A stretch of 64,000 nucleotides of DNA, from positions 1 through 64,000 of the forward strand of contig DBYR01000037.1 in NCBI GenBank assembly GCA_002310215.1. Direction: 5' to 3'. The position numbers and the translations under genes are program-made. Under the pieces are notes generated by a model. It saw only the letters and a program-made list of their open reading frames with translations, had not been told where the DNA came from and ran no database searches. Origin of the DNA: Bacteroidales bacterium UBA1181 (GTDB taxonomy: Bacteria > Bacteroidota > Bacteroidia > Bacteroidales > Paludibacteraceae). Shown piece by piece: positions 35,387-43,861 of this stretch. Every line of letters starts with the position of its first letter. Position 1 is the first letter of the stretch.

Positions 35387-36078
35387 TCCTCTTTTTCACC
35401 CTTCCTGTAATAGTATATCAAACCATATTCCTTGCATTTCTCGATTTTGGCAGAGGGTTGCAGATCTGCGAATGTCGCCTCCACCTCGTCCCAAATCTGA
35501 AGAATCAGCTCGTCAGCATATTTATTCATTTGGACAATGTTCTCGCTCGTGCGCACCGTATTGTTCTGCAACACCTTTTGGTTGCCATAGCCGTCAGCGA
35601 AGATATCGTAATGGACACGCACCTTGGCGATGGCGGGGTTGTAGATAGGGGTACCGCCCATACTGAGCCGACGCTGCTCCCCCTCGATGATCTTCTTGCC
35701 CCACTCATAGAGGCTATCATCCGAAGAGAGGTCAGGCGTGACATTGCTTTCTGGCTTCAAACCATAAAACTCCTTGTATTCAGCCCTTATCTCATGACGT
35801 TGCACGCACATGTTCAAGACCTTGATGAAGTGGGAGACGTACATGCGGGCGTTCTTAGCCGACTCCTGGAATTCGACACTGGTGGAGAACTGCTTCTCAG
35901 AGCATTGCTTGTTCTCATTGATGGCACGCTGATACCTCACGAGGAAAGCCTTCGCGTCCTCGAACAGCTTGTACGAATAGGCGAGATCATACAGATTGGC
36001 CGACTCCCCCATGTTCACTGCCTGCTGGATAGAGCGTAACCTAGCTTGATTCGTATTTGGTAATCTTCTGTACGGCAT
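35383..36078 (-). CDS. Conserved hypothetical protein
   Basis: Protein of 231 aa without signal peptide or membrane segment. It has a helical N-terminal half (LAYSYKLFEDAKAFLVRYQRAI, SAKNARMYVSHFIKVLNMCVQRHEI) and a more polar C-terminal half. No known domain is recognised. It overlaps malQ by 4 bases and follows the fused trmB gene by 11 bases, so it belongs to the same transcript. The compact helical pattern could be a ferritin- or HEPN-like bundle, but this is not supported by any motif. Confidence 0.75.
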   Translation of the reverse strand: MPYRRLPNTNQARLRSIQQAVNMGESANLYDLAYSYKLFEDAKAFLVRYQRAINENKQCSEKQFSTSVEFQESAKNARMYVSHFIKVLNMCVQRHEIRAEYKEFYGLKPESNVTPDLSSDDSLYEWGKKIIEGEQRRLSMGGTPIYNPAIAKVRVHYDIFADGYGNQKVLQNNTVRTSENIVQMNKYADELILQIWDEVEATFADLQPSAKIEKCKEYGLIYYYRKGEKEE

Positions 36079-36089
36079 GATGATAACGA

Positions 36090-37832
36090 TTAATCTTCCC
36101 TATACATTAAGTCATAAGCCAATTGATACAATACCTCTTTCCGTTCTTTTTCAACACCCACCTTATCCAACGCCACGATGGCACGGTCGTAGTATTCTCG
36201 GATGGTCTGTTCCGCCAAATCCTTGATGCCCAGTTGCTCATAGAGCGCCGTCACCGCGGCCACCTTGGCGTCACGGTCGGTGGTCTCCGCCAACATCCAG
36301 CGGTCCAGTTCCTTCTTCTGCTCCGCGTTCGCCTTGTCATAGGCATTGATCAGCAAGAAGGTCTTCTTGTTGCAACTGATGTCACCGCCTATCTTCTTGC
36401 CAAACTTCTTCACGTCGCCCCAGACATCCAGCAGGTCGTCCTTCAACTGGAAGGCCAATCCGATGCCGATGCCATACTCGTACAACGCCTTCGCGTCTTC
36501 CTCCTTGGCGCCTCCGCAGATGGCACCGATCCGCAGGCTGGCGGCCAACAGGACTGCTGTTTTCAGGCGAATCATCTCCATGTATTCGGCCACGGAGACA
36601 TCGTTCCTCGACTCGAACTCCATATCGTACTGTTGCCCTTCACACACCTCCACCGCAGTTTGCGAGAAGATGTCACAGATGGCAGGGAAGACATCCGCCT
36701 TGCACTTCGCCAACAGTTGATAGGCCTTGATCAGCATCGCGTCGCCGGACAAGATGGCCGTGTTATCGTTCCACTTCACATGAACGGTAGGCTGGCCGCG
36801 GCGCATGTCCGCCTTGTCCATGATATCGTCATGCAGCAACGTGAAATTATGGAAAACCTCCAGGGCCAATGCCGGGTAGACCGCCTCTTGTGCGTTGTCA
36901 GCGAACATCTGGCAAGCCAATAGCGCGCACGTAGGACGTATACGCTTACCGCCTAATGACAAAACATAGGCAATCGGGTCATACAATCCGCACGGATTGA
37001 TGTCCCAATTCAATTCCTTCAACGCCTTCTTGACCATGCTCTGCGCTGATTCAAAGTTCAATGACTCTCCCATATTTTTTTCAGTTATACCACGTCTGGT
37101 TCTATTGTAACTTCTATAATTATCATATTCGATCTCCACATCCGGCTCCACAAAGGTGCTACGTTTGTCCAAGACGAAACGGATGTGCTTGATGGTCAAT
37201 CCCCGCTCTATCCATTGCTGCTCGTAGAAGGTCTTGATGGACAAGATCTTATCATCCGAGAAGTCCGAATGGTACAAGTCATCATTCTGGAACTCCACCT
37301 TGTAGTGATTGGTCTTCACCATCTCGCAAGTGTATTGGTAGAGGAAGTTGCTGTCCGTCTTCAGATGGATCAAGCCCCCATCCACCACAAAGCGTTGATA
37401 GAGCTCCATGAAACGGGTCGAGGTGAGACGTTTGCGCACCTTCTTCATCTGCGGGTCCGGGAACGTAAGCCAGATCTCGGAGACCTCATTCGAAGCGAAG
37501 AACGCGTCAATGATCTCTATGTTCGTACGGATGAAAGCCACATTCTTCAGCCCTTTTTGGAAGGACTCCTTGGCTCCCGCCCACATACGCGCGCCCTTGA
37601 TATCCACACCGATAAAGTTTTTTTCGGGGAACAGTTCCGCAAGCGCCACGGTGTACTCTCCCCTTCCGCACCCTAACTCTAACACGATAGGGTTATTGTT
37701 CCCGAAGAATTCATTCCACTTCCCCCTCAACGGGAAGGGCTGTTCCGTCTCCCTCAGGGCGGAAAACGTATATTGGAACACATGGGGGAATGTCTCCATC
37801 TCCCCGAACTTCGCTAACTTATTCTTTCCCAT
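36090..37832 (-). CDS. trmB: Fusion: tRNA (guanine-N7) methyltransferase TrmB + polyprenyl diphosphate synthase
   Basis: One open frame of 580 aa. Residues 1-253 are a complete TrmB (m7G46 of tRNA): SAM motif VLELGCGRGEYTVALA (50-65), IGVDIKGARMWAGAKES, EIWLTFPDPQMKK and HLKTDSNFL. Residues 254-580 are a complete trans-polyprenyl synthase of 327 aa with LGGKRIRP, the first Asp-rich motif HDDIMDKADMRRG, and the second KDDLLDVWG; it should condense isopentenyl diphosphate onto an allylic primer. The two parts join at EKN-MGES. The Met254 codon (37071-37073) could serve as an independent start, and it follows a run of seven A (minus strand, 37075-37081). A shift of one base either way in that run would end TrmB within about eight codons. 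Real fusion, slippage site and sequencing error must be separated. Both activities look intact. Confidence 0.88.
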   Translation of the reverse strand: MGKNKLAKFGEMETFPHVFQYTFSALRETEQPFPLRGKWNEFFGNNNPIVLELGCGRGEYTVALAELFPEKNFIGVDIKGARMWAGAKESFQKGLKNVAFIRTNIEIIDAFFASNEVSEIWLTFPDPQMKKVRKRLTSTRFMELYQRFVVDGGLIHLKTDSNFLYQYTCEMVKTNHYKVEFQNDDLYHSDFSDDKILSIKTFYEQQWIERGLTIKHIRFVLDKRSTFVEPDVEIEYDNYRSYNRTRRGITEKNMGESLNFESAQSMVKKALKELNWDINPCGLYDPIAYVLSLGGKRIRPTCALLACQMFADNAQEAVYPALALEVFHNFTLLHDDIMDKADMRRGQPTVHVKWNDNTAILSGDAMLIKAYQLLAKCKADVFPAICDIFSQTAVEVCEGQQYDMEFESRNDVSVAEYMEMIRLKTAVLLAASLRIGAICGGAKEEDAKALYEYGIGIGLAFQLKDDLLDVWGDVKKFGKKIGGDISCNKKTFLLINAYDKANAEQKKELDRWMLAETTDRDAKVAAVTALYEQLGIKDLAEQTIREYYDRAIVALDKVGVEKERKEVLYQLAYDLMYRED

Positions 37833-38301
37833 CCTTCAAAATCCTCATGCCTATCTCCGTGATACCAGGGAGCACATCCATCCGCATGCCCTGCACCAAG
37901 TCGAAATGATACTTGCCCGCTTGAGGGAACTTCGTGCTCAGGCGGAATGCGACCGGCACATGGTACATGGAGCCCGACGATTTGCCGAGCCATCGTCCAT
38001 AGTTGTCCGCCAAAACACAATTCAGGGTGTCGGAGAACTCCGTCGAATCCGGCATCATCGTGTGAATGAAGAGCCAAAAGTTCTGAAACGGATAAGCATT
38101 GTCGTTGCGGACATCCACCAGAACGTTGTAGACGCCCAACGTGTCCGTCAAATCAAAATCGAACGAAACCAATTCATTCTTGCGCCAACCCTCCGACGAG
38201 ATCATCTTCGAGTCTTGGCAAACAGCCTTATCGTCACAGCCCGTGCAGACGAGCCATAAAGAGGAAAGGCCCAACAACCATACAACAAGTCTGTTATTCA
38301 T
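37819..38301 (-). CDS. gldH: Gliding motility lipoprotein GldH
   Basis: Lipoprotein of 160 aa. The signal peptide ends in LWLVCTGC (Cys about residue 22), and the mature part carries FDLTDTLGVYNVLVDVRNDNAYPFQNFWLF, the GldH core, with a C-terminal ITEIGMRI segment. Needed for gliding in Flavobacterium but kept in non-motile Bacteroidales; function there is unclear. The start at 38301 overlaps the upstream ricT-like gene by 8 bases and its end overlaps the trmB start by 14 bases. A longer frame to 38625 is a shadow of the upstream gene. Confidence 0.88.
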   Translation of the reverse strand: MNNRLVVWLLGLSSLWLVCTGCDDKAVCQDSKMISSEGWRKNELVSFDFDLTDTLGVYNVLVDVRNDNAYPFQNFWLFIHTMMPDSTEFSDTLNCVLADNYGRWLGKSSGSMYHVPVAFRLSTKFPQAGKYHFDLVQGMRMDVLPGITEIGMRILKDGKE

Positions 38302-39709
38302 TGTTTCCTTGTGGATTAGCGTTGTTAGACGATTGATTGTTCTCTCCACCGCCGGTTTCCTCTCCATTACCACCGTTCGGTTTTCTGTTGTTGCCCCTAC
38401 GGCGGTTGTTACGGTTGCGGTTCTGTCTCCTGTCACCACGCTGCCCGCCATTGTTCTGTCCGCCTTCTTTATCCTTTGGATCGGGACCCTTATCCGACGG
38501 TTCCTGCGGGTTGGCATTAGCCTCCGTCGCAGGTGATGCGGAAGAAGATCCGTTATTATCAGGAGCGGCGTCCGCGTTCTGGGAAGTAGCAGCATTAGCG
38601 TTGGCGTTGGCATTGGCATTGGCATTACCCTTTCCGCTCTTCTTTTTCTTCTTCTTTTTCTTATCGAAACGGGTCAAGCTATCTTGTCCGACCACATTCT
38701 CGTAATCGATTGGTTTCCCCTCTTCCACCTCTTCCGTCAACGAATCAACCTTGATGCCCTGTTTATTCAAGGCCATGATCTCCTTCACCCGATCAACCGG
38801 GATAGAAATCACGTTAGAGGCCATGTTAGGCGCAGAGGAGTACTGCATGATGCGTCCGAAGACATCTGTCTTGAAGTGATAGAAGGTGGCATCCTTCGTC
38901 TCCAAAGGGATATTGCGAGGCGGGATATCCTTCTGTGCCTCCACGTATGCGTCCACCTCATAGTTTAGACAGCACTTCAACTTGGCGCACTGTCCCGCCA
39001 GTTTCTGCGGATTCAGTGAAATCTCCTGGTAGCGGGCCGAACTCGTGGCGACGGAACTGAATTTCGTCAGCCACGAAGAGCAACAGAGAGGACGTCCGCA
39101 CGGACCGATACCGCCAATGCGACCCGCCTCTTGGCGCGCGCCGATCTGCTTCATTTCGATACGCACATGGAACGTATCCGCCAGCACCTTGATGAGTTCA
39201 CGGAAGTCCACACGTTCGTCTGCTATGTAGTAGAAGATAGCCTTGTTGCCATCACCTTGGTACTCCACGTCACCGATTTTCATGTTCAACTTGAGGTTCT
39301 CGGCGATTTTGCGGGCGCGCAGCATCGTATCATGTTCCTTCGCCTTCGCCTCCTCGAATTTCTCCAAATCATTCGGGCGCGCTTTCCTGTAGATGCGTTT
39401 AATCTCCGTGCGGGTCTGGTCCACATGGTATTTCTTCATCTGCGCCAACACCAGCTGTCCCGTCATGGAGACAGTGCCGATGTCATGTCCTGGGGTAGCC
39501 TCAACCGCCACCACGTCACCTTTCTCCAGCGAAAGGCCGACCGTATTGCGGAAATAGCCCTTTCGGGTGTTCTTGAAAGTCACCTCGACCAAGTCCGTGA
39601 CATTCGCCGACTCGGGTATATCGCACAACCAATCGTATGTGTCTAACTTCTGGTCTGTCTTTTTGCTGCAACCTTTCCTATTCAGTTGGCAGCCCTCGTT
39701 TACGCTCAT
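38294..39709 (-). CDS. PSP1/RicT-family protein with low-complexity tail
   Basis: Protein of 471 aa. The PSP1 domain (about 85-300) has the Cys clusters GPCGRPLCCSSW and CAKLKCCLNYE, which in the Bacillus RicT (YaaT) complex hold Fe-S clusters. In Bacteroidetes the gene lies next to holB and gldH, as here. The last ~120 residues are low complexity: KKKKKK, an Asn-Ala repeat, then a Gly/Asn/Arg-rich RGG-like tail, suggesting RNA binding. The Asn-Ala tract is encoded by a six-base repeat (38593-38629). Confidence 0.85.
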   Translation of the reverse strand: MSVNEGCQLNRKGCSKKTDQKLDTYDWLCDIPESANVTDLVEVTFKNTRKGYFRNTVGLSLEKGDVVAVEATPGHDIGTVSMTGQLVLAQMKKYHVDQTRTEIKRIYRKARPNDLEKFEEAKAKEHDTMLRARKIAENLKLNMKIGDVEYQGDGNKAIFYYIADERVDFRELIKVLADTFHVRIEMKQIGARQEAGRIGGIGPCGRPLCCSSWLTKFSSVATSSARYQEISLNPQKLAGQCAKLKCCLNYEVDAYVEAQKDIPPRNIPLETKDATFYHFKTDVFGRIMQYSSAPNMASNVISIPVDRVKEIMALNKQGIKVDSLTEEVEEGKPIDYENVVGQDSLTRFDKKKKKKKKSGKGNANANANANANAATSQNADAAPDNNGSSSASPATEANANPQEPSDKGPDPKDKEGGQNNGGQRGDRRQNRNRNNRRRGNNRKPNGGNGEETGGGENNQSSNNANPQGNNE

Positions 39710-39724
39710 AAAAATAAATTTATT

Positions 39725-40858
39725 CTACATTTTAATTTTCCTCAGCAGCACAGCCACCTTCATGGCGAGGTCGAAGAAGACGATTTTCGCCTGTACATTC
39801 TGCCCGATATGCTGCTGAGCCAAGTCCAGCTCGGAAAGGAATTGAGCTATATTCAACTCGTTCACATAGGGAGCGAACTTCTGGGCGAAATTCCTCTCAT
39901 CTGACGCCATATAGCTAATATCCTCGTTATGAATATTATAAATAAAATTTTCTCGGATCATATTCTGCGCATAGGCAAGGAAAGAGATTTGCCGCTTCCG
40001 TCCCAACTTGCCTGCAGTCTCCGTCCAGTCCTTCATCTTGCGGGCATCCCCCATGTAAGATATGCGCATCAAGGAGACGAACAAATCGAAATACTCCTTC
40101 GCGTCGCCAGCCGTTTCCACAAGACGCTCCGCCGCCACAAGGCTTCCCCTCGACACGTGCGCCACATCAGTGAGCGCGGTTCCGGTCAACCCATATTGTT
40201 TGGCGAGGGCCTCCCGCATATCCTCCTCCGGCAAAGGAGGCACGAAGATTCGCTGCACACGCGACACGATGGTGGGGAGCAACATCTCCGGCGTCTCGCT
40301 CACCATGATGAAGTAGGACTTCTCCGGCGGTTCTTCCAATATCTTCAATAGCTTATTGGCGCAAGTCTCGTTCATCTTCTCCGGCAGCCAAATGATCATC
40401 ACCTTGCAATCCGCTTCGTACGGCTTCGTGTTGAACTTGCGGATGATCTCGTCACTCTCACTCGCATAGATGATGGTCTGCTTGTTGTCAGAGTCCAACT
40501 CCTCGTTCCATTGATCGTAGCTGAAATATGGAGACTTCAACAATCGGCTGCGCCACTGCGGCAAAAAAGTCTCGCAAGATGTCGTGTCGTTCGATTTCTC
40601 CTTGTAGATAGGGAAAACGAAATGTTGGTCCGGATGCACCAACTTGGCGGACATCCTGCATGAATTACAGCAACCACACGGACCGTCCTCCCTCTTGTCC
40701 TCACAGCATAGATACTGGGCCAGGGCCAGGGCCAATCCCAACTTTCCCGTCCCTTCCGGGCCACACATCAAAACCGCATGAGGCAAACGGCCTTCCGTCA
40801 CCTCCCTGATTAGTCTTTGCTTGATGGCGCTTTGCCCATAAATATCCTTAAACAGCAT
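39725..40858 (-). CDS. holB: DNA polymerase III subunit delta'
   Basis: Clamp-loader AAA subunit, 377 aa from MLFKDIYGQ; a start 11 codons earlier is less typical. Walker-like GPEGTGKLGLALALAQ is followed by a zinc-binding knot CCEDKREDGPCGCCNSC, and by LPEKMNETCANKLLKILEEPPEKSYFI with the SRC-like motif SRVQRIF. It is the first gene of the minus-strand run that extends to ybaK, with small gaps or overlaps throughout. Confidence 0.92.
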   Translation of the reverse strand: MLFKDIYGQSAIKQRLIREVTEGRLPHAVLMCGPEGTGKLGLALALAQYLCCEDKREDGPCGCCNSCRMSAKLVHPDQHFVFPIYKEKSNDTTSCETFLPQWRSRLLKSPYFSYDQWNEELDSDNKQTIIYASESDEIIRKFNTKPYEADCKVMIIWLPEKMNETCANKLLKILEEPPEKSYFIMVSETPEMLLPTIVSRVQRIFVPPLPEEDMREALAKQYGLTGTALTDVAHVSRGSLVAAERLVETAGDAKEYFDLFVSLMRISYMGDARKMKDWTETAGKLGRKRQISFLAYAQNMIRENFIYNIHNEDISYMASDERNFAQKFAPYVNELNIAQFLSELDLAQQHIGQNVQAKIVFFDLAMKVAVLLRKIKM

Positions 40859-41223
40859 GCTACAATTGAATGACTCCCAAATTCGTTTCAAAATTAGTAA
40901 TTTGTTTCTTGGGAGACAACTTATTGCAAAGAAAAGTGAGAATGGCGGACAAAAATAATTCGGAGAAAGCCATTCTCACACCATTTCCATCGCAAAAATA
41001 GTCTTCTGCCCCTAAAATTTCGGAACAATTCGCCCCCCTAAACGGCGGCACATCCCATAGCCGAAAAGCGCTTGTCCCGAACATCCGTAAATTCCGCCCA
41101 AATATTCTCTCCTCGAATGTCATATTTTTTATTTTTTTATCGTATCTTTGCACCGCTTTTTTCGGAAACGGTGTATCAAACCGTAAAACGATGATTATAT
41201 TCATTTTATATATATAAAGTTTT
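40859..41223. other. Divergent spacer with the pckG promoter
   Basis: About 365 bases between divergent holB and pckG. A TATCTTTG -7 element at 41143-41150 serves the plus-strand gene and is preceded by a T-rich tract; no exact -33 TTTG is seen. The PEP carboxykinase leader is ~65 bases long and AT-rich. Nothing else is recognised. Confidence 0.6.
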
Positions 41224-43068
41224 ATGATTAACACTAAAAATGCAAAATTGAACGCATGGGTTAAGATGTGGGCAGATATCTGTCAACCAGAGAATGTTTA
41301 CCTATGCGACGGCTCCGACGAGGAGTTTACTCGCCTGATGGACGAGTGCGTGGCTAACGGTTTGGCTAAGAAGTTGAACGAGAAGAAACGTCCAAACAGC
41401 TACTATTTCCAATCAGATCCAAGTGACGTGGCTCGTGTTGAGAACCGTACTTTCATCTGCTCTAAGAAGCAAGAAGATGCAGGTCCAACTAACAACTGGA
41501 TGGATCCTGTTGAAATGAAACATATTTTGATCAACAAATACAACGGCTGTATGAAGGGTCGTACGATGTACGTCATCCCATTCTCAATGGGTCCATTGGG
41601 TGGTCCTATCAGCCAGTTGGGTGTTGAGCTTACCGACTCCGCATACGTGGTTGGTTCCATGAAGATCATGACTCGTATGGGTAAGAAAGCTTTGGAATTG
41701 ATCGAGAAGAGCGGCGAATTCATCCCTTGTATCCACTCTGTAGGTAAGCCATTGCCAGCAGGTTTGAAGGATGCTAAGTGGCCTTGCGCTCCAATCGATG
41801 AGAAGTACATCGTACAATTCCCTGAGGAGCACGAGATCTGGACCTATGGTTCTGGTTACGGAGGAAACGCTTTGTTGGGTAAGAAGTGCTTCGCTTTGCG
41901 TATCGCTTCTAAGATGGCTCAAGAAGATGGATGGTTGGCAGAGCACATGTTGATCCTTCGTCTTACTAAGAAGGCTACCAACGAGACTAAGTATGTTTGC
42001 GCTGCATTCCCATCAGCATGTGGTAAGACTAACTTGGCCATGTTGATCCCTACTATCCCAGGATGGGACGTTAAGACTGTAGGTGACGATATCGCTTGGA
42101 TGAAGTTCGACGAGGAGGGTAACCTTCGCGCTATCAACCCAGAGGCTGGTTTCTTCGGTGTAGCACCTTATACTTCAGCTAAGACTAACAAGAACGCTTT
42201 GGATTCTTGCTGCAAGAACACTATCTTCACGAACGTAGGTTACACTCCAGACGGTGATATTTGGTGGGAAGGAATTGGTTACGACTGTCCTAAGGGCACA
42301 ATCGACTGGAAGGGTAACATCGTAAACGACCCTGCATCTCGCGACGCTGACGAGAACCCAGTTGCTCACAAGAACTCTCGTTTTGCAGCTCCTGCAGCTA
42401 ACTGTCCTGCTATCGACCCAGATTGGGAGTCTCCTAAGGGTGTGAAGGTTGATGCTATCCTCTTCGGTGGCCGTCGTCCTAACACTGTACCATTGGTACA
42501 CGAGGCTGAGGATTGGGCACACGGTGTATTCATGGGATCTATCGTAGGTTCTGAGGTTACAGCTGCTGCTATCGGTTTGAAGGCTGGTGTTCGTCGTGAC
42601 CCATTCGCTATGTTGCCATTCTGTGGTTACAACATGGGTGACTACTTCCAGCACTGGATCGACATGGAGAAGTTGCCACAAGCTAAGGGTGGTAAGAACT
42701 TGCCTAAGATCTTCTTCGTTAACTGGTTCCGTCGTGACAAGAGCAACAAGGCACTTCCAGGTGGATTCTTGTGGCCAGGTTACGGTGACAACAGCCGTGT
42801 ATTGGCTTACATCTTCGACCGTTGCGACGGTAAGGGTGAGACAGTTGACACTCCAATCGGAAAGGTACCTGCTAAGGGCGCTATCAACATCGAGGGTCTC
42901 GACCCTTGCTGGAATGAGAAGACGATGGAGCAAGTACTTGCTGTTAACGTTGACGAGTGGAAAGAGGAAGTTGGACGTATCGAGGAGCACTTCGCTAAGT
43001 TCGGCAAGCACCTTCCTAAGGAGTTGGTTGCACGTCTTGACACTCTCAAGAAACGTTTGGGTATGTAA
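41224..43068 (+). CDS. pckG: Phosphoenolpyruvate carboxykinase (GTP)
   Basis: Interconverts oxaloacetate and PEP with GTP/GDP; in anaerobic Bacteroidales the carboxylating direction feeds succinate formation. It is 614 aa, the GTP-type length (ATP-type is ~535). Signatures: MYVIPFSMGPLGGPISQLGV, the kinase loop FPSACGKTNLAML with the reactive Cys (about 258-270), WWEGIGYDCP, and FGGRRPNTVPLV. Codons are strongly biased to T-ending GCT/GGT/CGT and TTG, unlike the division genes, as expected for an abundant enzyme. Its 3' end and terminator are echoed at 46828-46927. Confidence 0.97.
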   Translation: MINTKNAKLNAWVKMWADICQPENVYLCDGSDEEFTRLMDECVANGLAKKLNEKKRPNSYYFQSDPSDVARVENRTFICSKKQEDAGPTNNWMDPVEMKHILINKYNGCMKGRTMYVIPFSMGPLGGPISQLGVELTDSAYVVGSMKIMTRMGKKALELIEKSGEFIPCIHSVGKPLPAGLKDAKWPCAPIDEKYIVQFPEEHEIWTYGSGYGGNALLGKKCFALRIASKMAQEDGWLAEHMLILRLTKKATNETKYVCAAFPSACGKTNLAMLIPTIPGWDVKTVGDDIAWMKFDEEGNLRAINPEAGFFGVAPYTSAKTNKNALDSCCKNTIFTNVGYTPDGDIWWEGIGYDCPKGTIDWKGNIVNDPASRDADENPVAHKNSRFAAPAANCPAIDPDWESPKGVKVDAILFGGRRPNTVPLVHEAEDWAHGVFMGSIVGSEVTAAAIGLKAGVRRDPFAMLPFCGYNMGDYFQHWIDMEKLPQAKGGKNLPKIFFVNWFRRDKSNKALPGGFLWPGYGDNSRVLAYIFDRCDGKGETVDTPIGKVPAKGAINIEGLDPCWNEKTMEQVLAVNVDEWKEEVGRIEEHFAKFGKHLPKELVARLDTLKKRLGM

Positions 43069-43093
43069 TTCATTAAGAATTCATTATAGAGAA

Positions 43094-43121
43094 AGCCGCA
43101 TCCTTTGGGTGCGGCTTTTTT
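43094..43121 (+). terminator. Terminator of pckG
   Basis: AGCCGCA pairs with TGCGGCT around TCCTTTGGG, followed by TTTTTTG. Confidence 0.9.
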
Positions 43122-43130
43122 GTTTAAAGA

Positions 43131-43162
43131 TTTGGAGGATTAGGGGGCAAGATATAAATTTG
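43131..43162 (+). promoter_or_regulatory. Promoter of DUF4160/DUF2442 cassette 1
   Basis: TTTG, 20-base spacer, TAAATTTG: a full Bacteroidetes promoter, 17 bases before the ATG at 43179. The same promoter with its flank stands before cassette 2 (45219-45250) and before the membrane-protein gene (46896-46927). Confidence 0.8.
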
Positions 43163-43178
43163 CAGAAAACAGTTTAGT

Positions 43179-43430
43179 ATGCCAGAAATAAGTAGATTCT
43201 ATGGAATTATAATAAAAATGTTCTTTAAGCCAAAAGAGCATGAACCTGCGCATATACATGCAGTGTATAACGAGTACGTAGGTATCTTTGACATTAGCAC
43301 TTGTGAAATGATTGAGGGCGACATGCCAGCAAAAGCACAAGAACTCATAAAAGAATGGTTGCAAACCTATCCTAAAGAATTGAAAAAAATGTGGGATACC
43401 CAAATTATAACCAAATTACCGCCACTATGA
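43179..43430 (+). CDS. DUF4160 protein, cassette 1
   Basis: Small protein of 83 aa, N-terminal MPEISRFYGIIIKMFFKPKEHEPAHIHA with the typical H-x-H in PAHIHA, ending in DTQIITKLPPL. DUF4160 proteins are usually encoded just before a DUF2442 gene, and the pair has toxin-antitoxin-like layout, but no activity is established. Its stop overlaps the start of the DUF2442 gene (ATGA). It is identical in amino acids to the protein at 45267-45518. Confidence 0.85.
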   Translation: MPEISRFYGIIIKMFFKPKEHEPAHIHAVYNEYVGIFDISTCEMIEGDMPAKAQELIKEWLQTYPKELKKMWDTQIITKLPPL

Positions 43431-43681
43431 TACCTAAGATAAAAGATATTGCATTTTTACCTGACTTCCATCTAAAAGTATTCTTCGACGATGGAACAGG
43501 AGTCCTCTATGACGTTAATGAAGACATTGAATCGGTTGACGAATTTAAGGGGCTAAAGAGCATTTATGGATTATGGAATCAGGGGAAAGTGGATTCCAGT
43601 CGAACAATTGTTTATTGGAATGACCGTATTGATTTGCCAAGCGACATGATATATGAATACGGGAAACCTATAGAAAAGTGA
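43427..43681 (+). CDS. DUF2442 protein, cassette 1
   Basis: Protein of 84 aa starting MIPKIKDIAFLPDF, chosen because ATGA overlaps the DUF4160 stop; a 12-codon longer frame would overlap by 40 bases. DUF2442 features are the LKVFFDDGTGVLYDV strand pair and the C-terminal WNDRIDLPSDMIYEYG. It differs from the copy at 45515-45769 only in the last residue (Lys/Arg). Probable partner of the DUF4160 protein. Confidence 0.85.
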   Translation: MIPKIKDIAFLPDFHLKVFFDDGTGVLYDVNEDIESVDEFKGLKSIYGLWNQGKVDSSRTIVYWNDRIDLPSDMIYEYGKPIEK

Positions 43682-43715
43682 CAGCTGTTATGATTTATAA
43701 ATTCATCATAGAGAA

Positions 43716-43743
43716 AGCCGCATCCGTTGGGTGCGGCTTTTTT
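43716..43743 (+). terminator. Terminator after cassette 1 (copy of the pckG terminator)
   Basis: Same stem AGCCGCA/TGCGGCT and flank (CATAGAGAA) as the pckG terminator, with one loop change. A duplicated terminator supports stepwise insertion. Confidence 0.85.
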
Positions 43744-43791
43744 GTTGATGAATAATCCTCTATAAAATTCTTTGGGCGTCAACCTCTCACC

Positions 43792-43823
43792 TTTGTCTTT
43801 CCCGAAAAATTTACCTACATTTG
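43792..43823 (+). promoter_or_regulatory. Promoter of the DUF1016 nuclease gene
   Basis: TTTG at 43792, a 20-base spacer and TACATTTG at 43816-43823, 38 bases before the ATG. Full match to the Bacteroidetes consensus. Confidence 0.8.
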
Positions 43824-43861
43824 CATATTATTAATTTTTACTTGTTTGTTTATTTGCATTT

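Larger units (their letters stand above)
43063..43162 (+). repeat. pckG 3' end / terminator / promoter cassette, copy 1
   Basis: From the pckG stop region (ATGTAATTCATTAAG) through the terminator and the TTTG-N20-TAAATTTG promoter, this ~100-base block recurs at 46828-46927 with few changes. A shorter terminator-only copy lies at 43697-43745. Confidence 0.75.

Noticed and set aside
37819..38625. Long version of gldH (268 codons)
   Set aside because: The first 108 codons are the out-of-frame complement of the RicT-like tail; the lipoprotein signal starts at 38301.
42175..43011. Long minus-strand frame opposite pckG (278 codons)
   Set aside because: It lies wholly inside pckG. Its composition (Val/Thr/Ser-rich) is the complement of a strongly biased gene, and no motif or start signal supports it.
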